From: Anniella stebbinsi
Lineage: Eukaryota; Chordata; Lepidosauria; Squamata; Anniellidae
Length of the DNA stretch: 64,000 bases
Direction of reading: 5' to 3'
NCBI GenBank assembly: GCA_029215795.1
Contig: JARDYH010000002.1
Span: 61,667,001 to 61,731,000, forward strand
Every line of letters starts with the position of its first letter. Within the stretch, counting starts at the first letter, position 1. The position numbers and the translations under genes are program-made. Shown one piece after another: positions 33,501 to 43,268 of this stretch. The notes below the pieces were generated by a model. It saw only the letters and a list, made by a program, of their open reading frames with translations. It was not told the DNA's origin and did not search any database.

Positions 33501-35481
33501 ATTACAGCCTTAGATCAGAAGATAATTTAACATAAAAGCTCCTGCAATTTTTCAAAAATCTCTTCCGTTCCAGTTAAGCTGAATTAGAAGGCAGGTAGGA
33601 GGGTATCTCAGTCATTGAGGCTCAGCTTATACCAATACACGTTAACCTATTGGATCAGAATGTTGAAGGCAGGTTAGCTTGATGATGTACTACAGTATTG
33701 GATTAGTTGGGTCATATGCTTGCAATGGACCAGAACGTAGGATAACGTACAATAAATGAAAATACACATGTCTTCTGTATCCACTCAGTGCCAAACCAAT
33801 TGTCTATCCTGCACAAGAGATGCAGATTTGCATTTCGTTTGGCACTGAGTAAATAATATGCTTGTAGGCCTGTAGCTGATTTTTGTCTTTTAGAAGTGTA
33901 TAATTGAACTTAATTTGCATGTTTTTCAAGTGCCAGAAAACAAGCTACTTTTAGTGGGCAGGTACTTCTATTTCACTATTTTTTATTTTTGGGGGGAGGG
34001 GGGGAATCATAGAATAGTCATAGAATCATTAACATCCTTCAGATTTTGCTTATATACACTTTCAGCTGTTTCCCCCCTGGTAATAGGATAGCAAGTTATT
34101 TTGGTGAACATTAAAATTATCAGGATTCTAATAAGAACCTTTGAACCATAAGGCGGAATCTTGCATACATTGGCCCTACATTTTTTATGTTGCCTATCTT
34201 CCACCCTAAACAGTGCCTTAGTTTTAATCCTTAAAGAATTGGATTAAAGAATATACTTTGCAATAAATTGTATTGGGCAGTATCCAATACTGCCACTGCA
34301 CTAGTGGGAATGACCACTACTACAATGGGGAAAGTAGTACTTTCTAGTACAATCCAAGATATTTCTCCAGACTATTGGTTCCAGAATGGGACAGTCCAGC
34401 GGACCTCTGAATTTGCGGTAGTTTCTTTGGGTTCTGTTAGCAAGCATTACTTTTCCTGTTTTTTCGCTAGCACAAAATATTTAGTGTTGATGGATTGCTA
34501 GCATTGGATACTGCCCATCCTTTCAGAGGAAATATATGTGAATTATATGTCCTATTTTGGGCTCAATATTATTTTCCTCTTTAAATCCCAAGGATAGAAA
34601 GGGAAGAGGGGAGAAAAGAAACTAGATTATGTTTTTGTTTCGCTCCAAATTGCCAAAATAAATATTTAGCATAGGTCTTCTGTTGTTTTTTAGACTCAGA
34701 ACAGTTAAAATGGTTAATTACAATACAGGTTTTTTTAGCATTTTGGATTTCATGCCTGAGCTTTTGAAGTAGGGTTACATGGGATAAAGATAATTTACTA
34801 TTAGTAAATGCTTAACAAAATAGATGTGTGTGTTTTTAAAGGCAGTTAGTTTCTTCATTTTTTGTATACAGTACCTTAGCTTTGATTAAATGTTAATGCC
34901 ATAAGAAAAATAAGCATTTTATATTTGAGATGGTACAGATCCATTTAAACTGGCTGATTGTCAAGTGTTTACCGATTGCAGGTTTCAGACGACTGGCACA
35001 GATTATATACTATATGTGCTGCAATACCTGGAAACAGTAAAAATCAAAGACAGCATGAGCCTTAACTTTAATTAACCTCAATCTGGTTGTTTTATAGACT
35101 ACATGTTAATTTTTTCATCAAATTGCCATTGCACGTGTTAACCATATTTTTAGAATTTGTGTCAACTGCTTTTTTCTCTTTCTAGTTAAATATTTCAGAA
35201 TAATCCATTTCATTCCAATCCAAAATACCATCTGGTTTTTCTAATCTTTAATGTTGGTGTTTTATGCTATATTGTAATAAGTGTCATCTTAGTAGCATAT
35301 GATTGATTATAATGGGTGTCATCTTAGTGGTATCTTTTTCTTCTGTATACAGGCTGGTTTAGCAGGAGCCCCAGCTCGGGCTGTGTCAGCTGTAAAGAAT
35401 ATGAATCTTCCAGAGATCCCAAGAAATATTAATATTGGTGACATCAGTATAAAAGTGCCAAACCTGCCCTCTTTTAAATAA
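9422..35481 (+). CDS. AP3S1: AP-3 complex subunit sigma-1, exons 2-6 (gene-level entry; exon 1 lies upstream of the window)
   Basis: Five exons (9422-9513, 11217-11328, 22301-22372, 24478-24585, 35353-35481) join into one open frame of about 170 codons with GT-AG introns throughout. The product is the small (sigma) subunit of the AP-3 adaptor complex, which sorts cargo from endosomes/TGN to lysosomes and lysosome-related organelles. The sequence covers the clathrin-adaptor small-chain fold after its first strand. Features seen include SEDTQQQIIRETFHL, LIGGSDNKLIYRHYATLYF, the DLIQVFVETLDKCFENVCELDLIF core and the C-terminal tail ending VPNLPSFK. Sigma-1 rather than sigma-2 is chosen because of SKRDENVCNF, DKVHNILAEMVMGG and the PSFK end, where sigma-2 differs. 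The missing about 23 N-terminal residues correspond to exon 1, which I did not find in 1-9421. There are no stops or frameshifts, so the gene looks functional. Intron lengths are 1703, 10972, 2105 and 10767 bp. Confidence 0.97.
9806..10631. mobile_element. Non-autonomous DNA transposon with terminal inverted repeats
   Basis: Ends CTGATTCGCACATAATACTA (9806 on) and, on the other strand from 10631, CTGGTTCACATATAACACTA match as roughly 28-bp inverted repeats with about five changes. The interior is GA-rich with no transposase. No target duplication was identified. Confidence 0.65.
11217..11328 (+). CDS. AP3S1: AP3S1 exon 3
   Basis: This exon starts with the last base of the split Leu codon, then encodes 37 residues from LIGGSDNK to LGILDLIQ. 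The acceptor is CTGTTTTAG and the donor is CAA|GTAAGT (phase 0). It carries the conserved YRHYATLYFVFCVD core of adaptor small subunits. Confidence 0.97.
11770..12086. mobile_element. 317-bp near-perfect foldback element in AP3S1 intron 3
   Basis: Two arms of about 145-150 bp are near-identical inverted copies (ends AGGTTGACCATATGAAAAGG and, inverted, AGCTGACCACATGAAAAGG). It is flanked by the 11-bp direct repeat TAAATAAGGGT (11759-11769 and 12087-12097). There is no coding capacity. Confidence 0.8.
12098..12180. repeat. Short dispersed palindromic repeat
   Basis: CACTTGGGAGTAAGCCCCTC, GTGGGACTTACTTCTATGTA and CATGCATAGGATTGCACTG, a very common squamate interspersed palindrome. It directly follows the 317-bp foldback element. 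Confidence 0.65.
12601..12734. mobile_element. Palindromic hAT-type MITE
   Basis: Inverted termini CAGTCTTCCCCAAC and GTTGGGGAAGGCTG, an inverted CCAGATATTTTG / CAAAATATCTGG body, and flanks CTTTAGGG and CTTTAGGA as an 8-bp target duplication with one change. CAG...CTG ends and 8-bp duplications are hAT features. Confidence 0.8.
12975..13210 (+). repeat. tRNA-derived squamate SINE
   Basis: A tRNA-like head with box A (TAGTGTAGTGGCTAAAG) and box B (GGGTTCTAGTCCC at about 13014), then the GTGACTTTGGGCCAGTCACA body and the CCTTGGAGGAAAAAAGGTGG tail, ending in AATAAATAAATAATAA. This matches the Squam1/ACA-type SINE pattern as I know it. Confidence 0.85.
13211..14219. other. AP3S1 intron 3, nothing recognised
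   Basis: AT-rich sequence without a supported ORF, RNA gene or clear repeat boundaries. Confidence 0.4.
14220..14640. repeat. Unidentified block with GCGCAT motifs and a perfect 16-bp inverted repeat
   Basis: CTCCGATTATGCGCAT (14385-14400) and its exact reverse complement (14589-14604) flank 188 nt containing further ATGCGCATTA-type motifs. CpG is unusually frequent for this intron. No coding function or known family was recognised. Confidence 0.5.
14960..15691 (+). mobile_element. Old L2-type LINE fragment, 5' part of an interrupted copy
   Basis: Decayed reverse-transcriptase C-terminal and 3' region in + orientation; compare AAAGCCCTTGACAGCTTAGG and ACTGTGGAATGTACTCCCTC with the intact L2 at 54 kb. 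It continues at 17199-17310 after an inserted LINE. Confidence 0.6.
15692..17186 (-). mobile_element. 5'-truncated non-LTR retrotransposon joined to inverted U2 snRNA sequence
   Basis: On the minus strand 16696-17178 encodes reverse transcriptase motifs (GVRQGCVLAPFLFNIFLSDL, LLYADDAILIS with YADD) and 15786-16412 a C-terminal region with a CPCGNNEIESVIHVLLCC zinc-knuckle-like segment. Frames between are broken, so it is dead. The clade is uncertain; an I/Vingi-like group is my best guess. The 12-bp repeat AATATTTTACTC (15680-15691 and 17187-17198) flanks the whole unit including the U2 piece, showing both arrived together. Confidence 0.8.
17149..17182 (+). pseudogene. U2 snRNA 5'-end fragment (nt 1-34)
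   Basis: ATCGCTTCTCGGCCTTTTGG through AAGATCAAGTGT matches the first 34 nt of vertebrate U2 snRNA, starting at nucleotide 1. The rest of U2, the branch-recognition region and any snRNA promoter are absent, so it is not a gene. Confidence 0.9.
17199..17310 (+). mobile_element. Old L2-type LINE fragment, 3' tail of the interrupted copy
   Basis: GCCTTGATGGCTTTTTAGCA then GGTGGTACATAAACGATAAT and a TAA-type tail, the end of the copy that starts near 14.96 kb. Confidence 0.6.
18455..18800. mobile_element. Possible DNA-element remnant
   Basis: GGTCCAGATATAATGCTAAA at the left and AAACCATGGGTTAGCATTAG at the right form weak inverted ends, in the style of the 9.8 kb element. Low confidence. Confidence 0.35.
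18898..19427. mobile_element. Non-autonomous DNA transposon with TIRs
   Basis: CTCAGTTCAGACAGCACGTT at the left and the inverted CTCAATTCAGACAACACGTT at the right. The termini resemble those of the element at 211-6237. No transposase is encoded. Confidence 0.65.
20285..20458 (+). mobile_element. CR1-type LINE 3' end
   Basis: GGCCACTGTGTGAACAAAAT, GGACTAGATGGACTCCTGGT and CTGATCCAGCATAGCTCTTC followed by a TTGTTCTTATG tail, as in reptile CR1 3' ends. Confidence 0.7.
20459..22300. other. AP3S1 intron 3, distal part
   Basis: Unique-looking AT-rich sequence. A palindromic short repeat (GGGAGTAAGTTCCATTGAAT) is at about 20997. An open frame on the minus strand (21364-21870) has no recognisable domain and is probably chance. 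Confidence 0.4.
22301..22372 (+). CDS. AP3S1: AP3S1 exon 4
   Basis: Twenty-four codons, VFVETLDKCFENVCELDL through FHVDK, phase 0 at both ends. The acceptor is TTTCTCCCACAG and the donor is AAG|GTACTG. It follows an 11 kb repeat-rich intron. Confidence 0.97.
22373..24477. other. AP3S1 intron 4, no gene seen
   Basis: AT-rich with one copy of the short palindromic repeat near 22625-22700. Nothing else was recognised. Confidence 0.5.
24478..24585 (+). CDS. AP3S1: AP3S1 exon 5
   Basis: Thirty-six codons, VHNILAEMVMGGMVLETN through AQNKLEKSE, phase 0. The acceptor is TGTTTAG and the donor is GAG|GTAAGA. VHNILAEM rather than VHYILQEV supports sigma-1 over sigma-2. Confidence 0.97.
24586..28585. 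other. AP3S1 intron 5, proximal part
   Basis: AT-rich. A short CR1-type end (AGAATCATAGAATAGTAGAG, about 28231) and one palindromic repeat are visible. No supported gene. Confidence 0.45.
25156..25229. repeat. Short palindromic repeat with perfect 18-bp arms
   Basis: TAAATCCTACTTAGAGTA at 25156-25173 is exactly inverted at 25212-25229. It belongs to the dispersed 'gggagtaagt' palindrome type also near 12.1, 21.0, 22.65, 32.78 and 33.45 kb. Confidence 0.7.
28588..29040. mobile_element. Foldback DNA element, AGCAATCCTATGG family, copy 3
   Basis: Left end AGCAATCCTGTGGCCCCTAA and right end CAACCCATAGGATTGC are inverted. This is the most complete of three copies; the interior has CTATCCTTATGCCTCTCCAG, shared with the others. 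Confidence 0.65.
29041..34274. other. AP3S1 intron 5, middle part
   Basis: Mostly unique AT-rich sequence. Palindromic short repeats are near 32.76-32.83 and 33.42-33.51 kb, with a perfect hairpin at 33783-33850. Confidence 0.45.
33783..33850. repeat. 68-nt inverted repeat with perfect 14-bp arms
   Basis: ACTCAGTGCCAAAC and GTTTGGCACTGAGT separated by 40 nt. Transcribed as part of the AP3S1 intron it would form a hairpin; no known family was recognised. Confidence 0.6.
34275..34516. mobile_element. 242-bp MITE with TIRs
   Basis: GGGCAGTATCCAAT starts the left end and ATTGGATACTGCCC ends the right. The outer 14 bp are perfect. No target duplication was evident. Confidence 0.65.
35353..35481 (+). 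CDS. AP3S1: AP3S1 exon 6 (C-terminus and stop)
   Basis: Forty-two codons plus TAA: AGLAGAPARAVSAVKNMN through VPNLPSFK. The acceptor is GTATACAG. This is the flexible C-terminal tail that distinguishes AP-3 sigma from the shorter AP-1 and AP-2 sigma chains. Confidence 0.97.
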   Translation, partial: AGLAGAPARAVSAVKNMNLPEIPRNINIGDISIKVPNLPSFK

Positions 35482-35930
35482 TTTATTCACTCCAGGTAAA
35501 AATGAAAAATAACTAGAAGTTTATCACATAAGTGTTTACCAAACCAATATTTTGCTGTTTGAATAAAAGGTCAAGGTACTCTATAGAAATCCTTTCTAAA
35601 ACTATGTGAAATTGATTGTGTTTTGCTTAGTGAATTTAAAATGAGTGGGTAATTTGTGATTTCTAAGTAACATTCCTATGTCCTTCTAAAGCATATCATG
35701 TCTAAAACTAGCATGCAGTTTTCTGGAAAAGTAATTCAAAAAAATTATTTACTTTGTATAATATGTTATTTGTATAGACTAAGCTGTGTAATTATTGCAA
35801 TTAATGCAGCATCCTGATCATATTTCTTCAGGTTATTTAAAAACCTGATAGATATATGTATATATTGCATGACAGCATTCAACTGTACTTTCTCCTGCAT
35901 TTTAAATAAAGTTGTAATGAAGTGGACTTG
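35482..35930 (+). promoter_or_regulatory. AP3S1: AP3S1 3' UTR with two candidate poly(A) signals
   Basis: AATAAA occurs at 35562-35567, about 80 nt after the stop, and again at 35905-35910, about 425 nt after it. The second is followed by a GT-rich stretch. This suggests a short and a longer 3' UTR; which is used cannot be told from sequence alone. Confidence 0.6.
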
Positions 35931-38900
35931 AGAAGCATTTATTTAATACCTTTATTAGTAATAAATTACCTTCCCATTAATAGATGTGTCTTTGTCTTAA
36001 TTAAGATGGAATGTACTTTGTGCTTAAAATCAAATCAAAGTCCTGTGCCAGGTTAACCCACATTCTGAATTCTGACATCTGTCAGTGTAGGTTTGCACAG
36101 TTTGTACAATTCATTCTGCTTCAGTTAGTCATGAAGACGGACAAAGAAATGTGCATGACCATGAAACCCTGACTACTGGAAATCTCACTGTGCATGTTTC
36201 ATCACTGCCCTTTCCTTTTCCACATCTGATCTGATTCTCACTTCTGTAGTAGTAGCGCTCTAGAATTATGTGGAGCACCTTTAGTCTAGGTAAAATTTGC
36301 AAAGTAGTAGAGCTGCTTAAGTGGAAAAGATTGAATAGCTTTTCTAGCTATTTTAGACTAAACGTGTACTTAATTGAAATAAGTTTAAATTTCATAATCT
36401 TTGAACCCATTTCAAATAAAGCTGCTTGGCTGGATTTTTACTGCATATGAAGGTCTAATAAAAGCTCTGCCTCCTTTTCCTTACCTTGTAAACAAATGTG
36501 TTCTCTTCAGTACCAGAGGCAGGCTGAGTGCATTGGTATTGAGCAATATGTTGCAGGAGATAATGTTGGGGGATTGGGGTATAAAAGGCATTGTTTTCCG
36601 TTGGACTTTCCATTGTTTGTTTCTGGTAACAAGCATTATAGCTTTTCAAATGGGTACAATCTGCTTTGTTGGAACTGTTTCTCTCCCCCCCCCCCCCCCC
36701 CCCCCCGGTTACATGGATTTGCACAAGTTATTTTATGGACCTTATTTCAATTGAAGAAGTTCAAATAAACTTTGCTGACTCATTTTCAGTTAGGAGGAGG
36801 CTGACACACACATGGTATGAATAACCAATATTGTAAAACTTGATTTGTTTTCCCTAGAAAAAAGTCCCCAATTGGACCACTTTGCTGAAATGGCATAGCT
36901 GACGAGGGCATTGTGTGTGTGAGCTTTCCCCTGAATTTCCCACTTGTGAATTTGTTGGTCTTATTTAGATATAGTAATGTGGATGTGAAATATGGCTTCT
37001 ATAAAGATCCCAAAGGAAGTGAGCCATTGGGATGGAGGAGAAAGAAACTTAAAGAAATAGATTTGTTGAATGTTTGTATTCTAATTGAGAGCCAACTATC
37101 TCTCTTATGTTTGAGGATCATGAGCAATAAGAACTGTGATGGGGCTCATGTGATGTCTTACTTTCTTAAAGGAGAAAACCAAAATTTGAGATTCAGTCCA
37201 AAGCACTGTGCGAGTGGTGGAGGTTCTGAGGAATGGGAAAGTAAAAATGTTCACTTTTTGCTTTCCTCTTGAAATGTTCCCGTACAGTGCAGAGAGGGAG
37301 GGGTTTTTAAACCTCACAGTACACATCCCTGCAACCCCAATCATCCCTTCTGCAATACTTATTATAAGTTTCTATAGTCTTAAGAAGGACAAAATCCACT
37401 TTCCACCTGTCTTCCCCTTTTCTTTCTCCCCCTCTTTCAACTGGCACCCTAACATTCTGTGTCTCAACTGCTCTCTCAATCATATACATAATTGACAGTC
37501 CTTTAAACCAGGGTTGCACAACCCACAGGCTGCAGACAGACCCTCAGGGTCCCCAGGCATTGTTGAGAAAACTCGCCCTTTATTGTGTTCTTACTATTAC
37601 AAACGTATGTTCTAACTTGGTCTGTGGTGCCTTTTTATTAAGAAGAAATGTGTATTTTTTACTATCTTCAAGCATCAACATTATTTTTAGTTGGAGGTTT
37701 TGCTTTAGATTTGAATTGCTTAGTTTTATAAAATAAAGGTGGCATGGGTATTTTTTAAACAAATAAATATTTTAGGAAAGGAATGCTATTCTGCAGGAAA
37801 CTTTCACATTGTTCATCTTGCTCTTCTCAGCAAATGTAACCTTGTTTTTCAAATTTCTGGAATGAGCTGAAGGCATAACAACCACCCAGGAGTATGAATG
37901 TTTACAACTCTTTTAGACTTCCACCTTGGTATTTGGTGGAGCAGTTCGACTGCAACACATAAGATGTTGTCCTTTCATTTCTTGTATTTGGCCAGGTTGC
38001 CTGCTGAGTCTCTCTTTCAAGACTGTTGCCAGAACCTTTCCTTGATCTCTTCCTATTTCATGGCATTAATCATTTCCTTGCTGTCTTGTCCCTGCAATTT
38101 CTTTTATGAATTCCATATATTCTATTGCTAAGTGGGTGGTCATAATCAACAAAGCTGGCCTAATCAGGCTAACTAAGAAAGAAAGAAAGAAACAATAGTC
38201 TCATTCTTTGTTTGACTTCCTTTTCCTATTTACATTGTGGATAGAATTGCTTTATTTTGTTTGTATAACTTGTTAAGGGTTTCCTTCACATCTTTGCTTT
38301 GCTACCCATCTCTTGCAGAAAGGAGTGCAGAATTATTAAGCCATTCTTCAGATCAAATTCAAATTTAGAGTATCCTGCCCGTATGGTTTTAGTCCCCTTC
38401 CCCAATTATTTTTCTTTAAAGGCAAGCAAGGAAGATGGACCATGTTGTTTTTATTGGACTATAGCCAACTGCATGACCTTGAATGAAGGGAACTTTAAGG
38501 ATTGTAGATGCTTTGGGGACCTTAAAGTTAGTTGGTATTCTAACTCACCCTTGATTATATGAAATAAGCAATTTAACATTGCATACATTTAAATATTGAC
38601 AACAAAGCTAGATGAAAAATGGCCTTCTGCTTTTACTTGGAGAAAAGTGGTGCCATATAATTCAAAATAGATGCAATAGTGTACTTTTGGGAGCCTACTT
38701 TATGCAATAGGATTCCTTCTGAGTTGGTGTTCCACTCCAGATTAACTTTCAATGCCAGTATTAAGCTCAATTGCATCTGAAGTGTGGAGGAAAATGGATG
38801 CATTTGCATTGGTATCTCTTGCTAAAGGAGGACAGTCCGGTAACTCCAGCAAGCGTCACTTTCCAAAGACGAAGAAATGTCCATAAGGATATTTATTATT

Positions 38901-39402
38901 TAGTCCTGAGCTCAGTGTGTTAAAATGCCTTAAAATTCAAAGTAAGACCAAAAATACATTTTTAAAAAGCCCAACCCACTGCAAACAATCCAGAATGCCC
39001 TGCTAATCAGAATCAGCCCACTACTGGACAGATGAGTAGTTTTTCTTGGCACCAGACTGGCCTTCATGGTGTGCATCTCGATCCTAGGGAACTGCAAGGG
39101 GAATAATAGAGCATGGTTCTTGGAGCAGAAAGCAGGAAAGCAAGGGAGGAAGGCAGCATAGGTTCCTGAGGAGCGGGATAAGGAGGGTCATTTACAGAAA
39201 TCTGTAATAGAATGTATGCAATAGGATGGTGCTGCTTAGAGGAGTATAGCACATCCTCTCTTCTGCTTTATGTAGTCAAGTCGGTCGTGGCTAGCAGGCT
39301 AAGATTCGCTTTAGTCCTAAATTTAAGCTGAAGCTTGCCAGTGTCAAGAACTAGAATCCAAAGTTAGTATCTTTTTATGCAACTTACTACCCATATTTGG
39401 GC
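35931..39402. other. Intergenic, downstream of AP3S1
   Basis: No gene recognised. A 22-nt poly(C) run lies at 36685-36706. Small open frames have no known domain and are not conserved-looking. Confidence 0.5.
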
Positions 39403-39530
39403 AACTTCTGGCACTCCAGATGTTTTGGCTTATGGGCCCATTGGCCCTAACCAATATAGTCAATGGTGAGGACTCATGGGAGGTGTAGGCCAAAACACCT
39501 GGAGAACCATAAATTGCCCGCTCCTGTTTT
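39403..39530. mobile_element. Palindromic hAT-type MITE (diverged copy)
   Basis: Same layout as 12601-12734: TCTGGCACTCCAGATGTTTT and the inverted AAAACACCTGGAG, with a CATTGGCC centre. Confidence 0.6.
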
Positions 39531-39689
39531 AGGTGCTTCTGTTTCTCTGGCCAAATATAAAGCTGATATTTAGTGTGTTCAGAATCTCCTTTCCTTCACA
39601 ACTGTGTCTGCAAAGTGTGCTCCTGGATGTAGGCTTGAACAAGGTGACTGCCTCATGTGCCTTCAGACCATGCCCTTTAAAGCTATGTA

Positions 39690-40130
39690 GGTTATTGGCC
39701 GCCACCACATGATCTGGCAGTGAGTTCCCAATATGAACTATATGCTGTGTGGAGTACTTCTCTTAACCTGTTCTGAATCTCCCAATAATCAGCTTCATTG
39801 GAATACACTGGATTCTAGTGTCATGAGAGAGGAAGAAAAACTCTCTATCCACTTTCTCCACATCTTGCATAATATTATAAACCTTGATTGTGTCCCTGTG
39901 TACTTGCCTTTTTTTAAAATTAAAGGTCCCAAACATTGTAACCTTTCCTCATAGGAGAGTTGCTTCAGACCCCATCAACTTGTTTGCTCTTTCCTGCACC
40001 CTCTCTATCTCTTTTTTGAGATGCAACAACCAGAATATTTCCATGAAGGCATTACAACATTGCAAGTTCATATTTGCTCCCTTGCCTAATGATCTGTAGC
40101 ATGGAACTGAAACATCCCGTGACTGATGGA
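39690..40130 (-). mobile_element. CR1-type LINE fragment (antisense)
   Basis: TCTGGCAGTGAGTTCCCAAT, CCTTTCCTCATAGGAGAGTT and TTTGCTCTTTCCTGCACCCT follow the order of the CR1 3' region read in reverse. Confidence 0.65.
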
Positions 40131-41196
40131 TGGCACTGTGGCACATTACATTTTAAAAATTAGTTGTTTAGAAACTGGTGATAGCCGCCAAAGAGAACAG
40201 AAACTGGATCAAGGAACAACTGGCAGAACTTCATTTGAACCTCACCTCTCGTGGGTTTTTTTTAACGGCCAGTACAAATCAGTTTATTTACATTGGTTTA
40301 CCTCACAGAAGTGTAAAATTGAGTGGGAATGCATATTAAAGAGTGAAAGGTGTGTTTGGTTGGGTGGTAAGTAGGTATAGTGCTGCTTTGCACACTTCTC
40401 TCTGTTTAGTCTATATTACAGTTACTGACACTTAAATTCTCTTTCCATTCCCGCACCATGCAGTCATCATACTGGAATAGTCTGAGTCTGTGAGCTATAT
40501 GTGGTGGTTCACAAGCTAGAGGTTGTCCCCCAGGGCTAGGCAGTTTGCCAGCAGTTCCATATGTTAAAGTTTAGCCTGGCTGAGGTTACATTTCCCAATT
40601 GGAGTTTATTTGTGGTCATAATTTGTTGGTCTTTTCGGTATATAAGGTATTCATAAATAATGGTATGTATAGTTATGTGGAAATATAAGGTAGAATTTCC
40701 CTTCCCCACTGCACCCCAAATCTGCTCCATAGGGGACTTTCCAGAGAATGGTAGGGCTCTCCATAGGGGACTCTCCAGAGCAGATTTAGGGGACTGTAGG
40801 AGGAAGGAGGGAAAGGGAAACTCCCATTGCATAAGCAGAAATCCACTAATGTAACATTGGATTTAGCACATTGTTTATATCATATCCCAAAGGAAGACTT
40901 TAAATTGTGGGATGGTTCATTTCAAAGTGAATATGAACACCATTATTTTTGTGGGCAGCTGAAAACAGATTGTGTACTGAAATGAGTTTATCCTTTATAA
41001 ATATCTGTTTTAACTTAACTGGGAAATATAAAAACAAAACTTAGTCCAAAATATTATGACCTCCCTCTATTTTTACAATGTATCGTTAAGATTGTTTTAA
41101 GCCTCTAATGATATGTATGAAAAGAATAAGACGTTAATCCAGTCTATTCACTACTCCATGTTGGATTTCATTAGAATAGTTGGTGTTCAACTCCCA
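40131..41196. other. Intergenic; small inverted duplication, no gene
   Basis: AGGGGACTTTCCAGAGA and AGGGGACTCTCCAGAGC (about 40732-40790) are near-duplicate segments. Otherwise nothing recognised. Confidence 0.4.
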
Positions 41197-43230
41197 GAAG
41201 GTCTCAGGGAGTTGAAGTGGGAAAGACGATGACTGGAACACCAATGGTGGGAAACTCATGTCTGACAAGACATGACATAGAGAACATCTTCGTTCCTTTG
41301 GTGTGGCAATATGTGCAGCAAAATAAGCTTTCTTCTCTGCACGCATTGCGTCTGGATTCGTGTCCAGCAGAACAGTTCAGGGTGGTGAGGGGTCTAATTC
41401 AGACACCTTCCCCCCTGAACCCTATTCTAGAGCCTTTGGTAGTTCACTGTGATGTGTTTAATGATCATTTCAAAGATAAAATCTCTCTGATAAGAGCCAA
41501 TTTAGAGACCAGCTGACAATGAGGTGTCCAGCAACTCCAGGATTACACTGGATCAGTTTCAGCTGGTGAGTACCGAGAACGTGGACAAGCTGCTTGGACG
41601 AGTAAGGAAGATCCCTGTCCTTCTTGGCTGGTCGCCCAGGGAGGAGATGCAGTTAGACTACAATTCATCTCTCAGGAAAGGGAGTTCTTCACCACGTTTA
41701 AAAGAAGCGGTGATACAGCTGCTTCTAAAAAAAAACACCTTCCCTGGACCCCTTGGACTTTAATATTTACAGACTAGTATCAAATCTCCCATTTTGAGGC
41801 AAGGTAATCAAGAGGGCAGTTGCCTTCCAACTCCAAGCAGTCTTGAATGATACAGATTTTCAAGACTCATTTCAAACCAGCTTCAGAATGGGCTATGGAG
41901 TTGAGACCGCTACGGTCGCCTTAGTGGATGATCTTTGCATGAGTATTGACAGTGGGAATGTGTCCCTGCTGGTACTTTTGGATATCTCAGCGGCTTTCGA
42001 TACCATCGACCATGGTATCCTTTTGGAATGCCTGAGGGTTTTGGGAATCGGGGGCAGTAGTTCTGGTTCTACCTCTTGGGCAGATTCCAGATGGTGATGC
42101 TTGGGGATAGCTGCTCCTCTGAAAAAGGAGCTGTTGTATGGCGTACCACAAGACGCCATCCTATCCCCAATGTTAACATGTACATGAAACCACTGGGAGA
42201 GATCATCCGGAGGCATGGGGCGGGGTGCTATCAGTAAGCTGATGACACCCAAATATATTTCTCTATGCCTTCGATAGCAGTGTCAGCTAAGGATAGTGTG
42301 TCTCCTCAGAATGAATGCTTGGGGGCAGTAATGGGCAGGATGAGGTAAAACAAACTGAAACTGAATCCATACAAGATGGAGGTGCTTACTGTTAAAAGTC
42401 CCAACCTGGGTTTGGAGGTGTGTCAACCAGTTCTGGATGGGGTTACACTCCCCCTGAAAGGCTGTGTTCGCAGCTTGGGGGTGCTCCTGGATGTCACTCC
42501 AAATGACAGTCCAGATTGATGCGACAGCCAGGAGTGCCTACTATCAGCTTTGGCTGTTATGCCAGCTGCGCCCCTTCCTAGAGTTGGAAGACAGTAGTGG
42601 ACGCGCTGGTAACCTCGAGGCTCGATTTCTGCAATGTGCTGTACATAGAGCTACCATCATTGTACTGAAATTTCAGCTAGTTCAAAATATGGCAGCCTGT
42701 TTGGTCACTGGTATATCTAGGGCTGACCATATTACACCAATTTTAAAATCACTCCACTGGCTGCCTGTTAGTTTCCGGGCGAAGTACAAAGTGTTGGTCA
42801 TTACCTTTAAAGCCCTACATGATTTAGGTCCAGGTTACCTATGGGATCACTGTCCCCCGTACAATACACCCCACAGACTCAGGTCCTCTGGGGAGAACTT
42901 ACTTCAGTCAGCCAGAACTAGGCTGACAACTATTATCCAGAGGACCTTTTCTTCTGTCACCCCCAGACTGTGGAATGGCCTGCTGGGGGAGATTCGTCAG
43001 CTTAATACTCTCTCCAAGTTTAAGATAGCTATAAAGACTAGTTTCTTCTGGCAGGCCTACCCAGATGAATTTTAAACCTAAGAGTTTTAAGATGCCCAGG
43101 TTGTTATTTTAATATTGTATTGGTTTTATATGGTCTTTTAATTAGTTTTATGCATTTGATTTATATTGTACTGTTATATTAATGTTGTTTCCCACCTTGA
43201 TCCAAAGGGAGAGGTGGGTAAGAAATAAAT

Positions 43231-43268
<38 letters not shown>
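41197..43268 (+). pseudogene. Decayed L2-clade LINE, 5' truncated
   Basis: Colinear with the copy at 52.4-54.5 kb but with stops and frameshifts. Readable pieces include LVLLDISAAFDTIDHGILLE, YQ*ADDTQIYF (the YADD tyrosine followed by a stop) and LKSLHWLPVSFRAKYKVLVI. It ends with GATCCAAAGGGAGAGGTGGG and a (TTA)n tail. It starts inside the linker between endonuclease and RT and cannot encode a protein. Confidence 0.88.

Noticed and set aside
36685..36706. 22-nt poly(C) tract as a functional motif
   Set aside because: Simple homopolymer in intergenic DNA; no nearby gene element that would use it.
42464..43075. 203-codon frame as a separate gene
   Set aside because: It is the C-terminal part of the decayed L2 reverse transcriptase.
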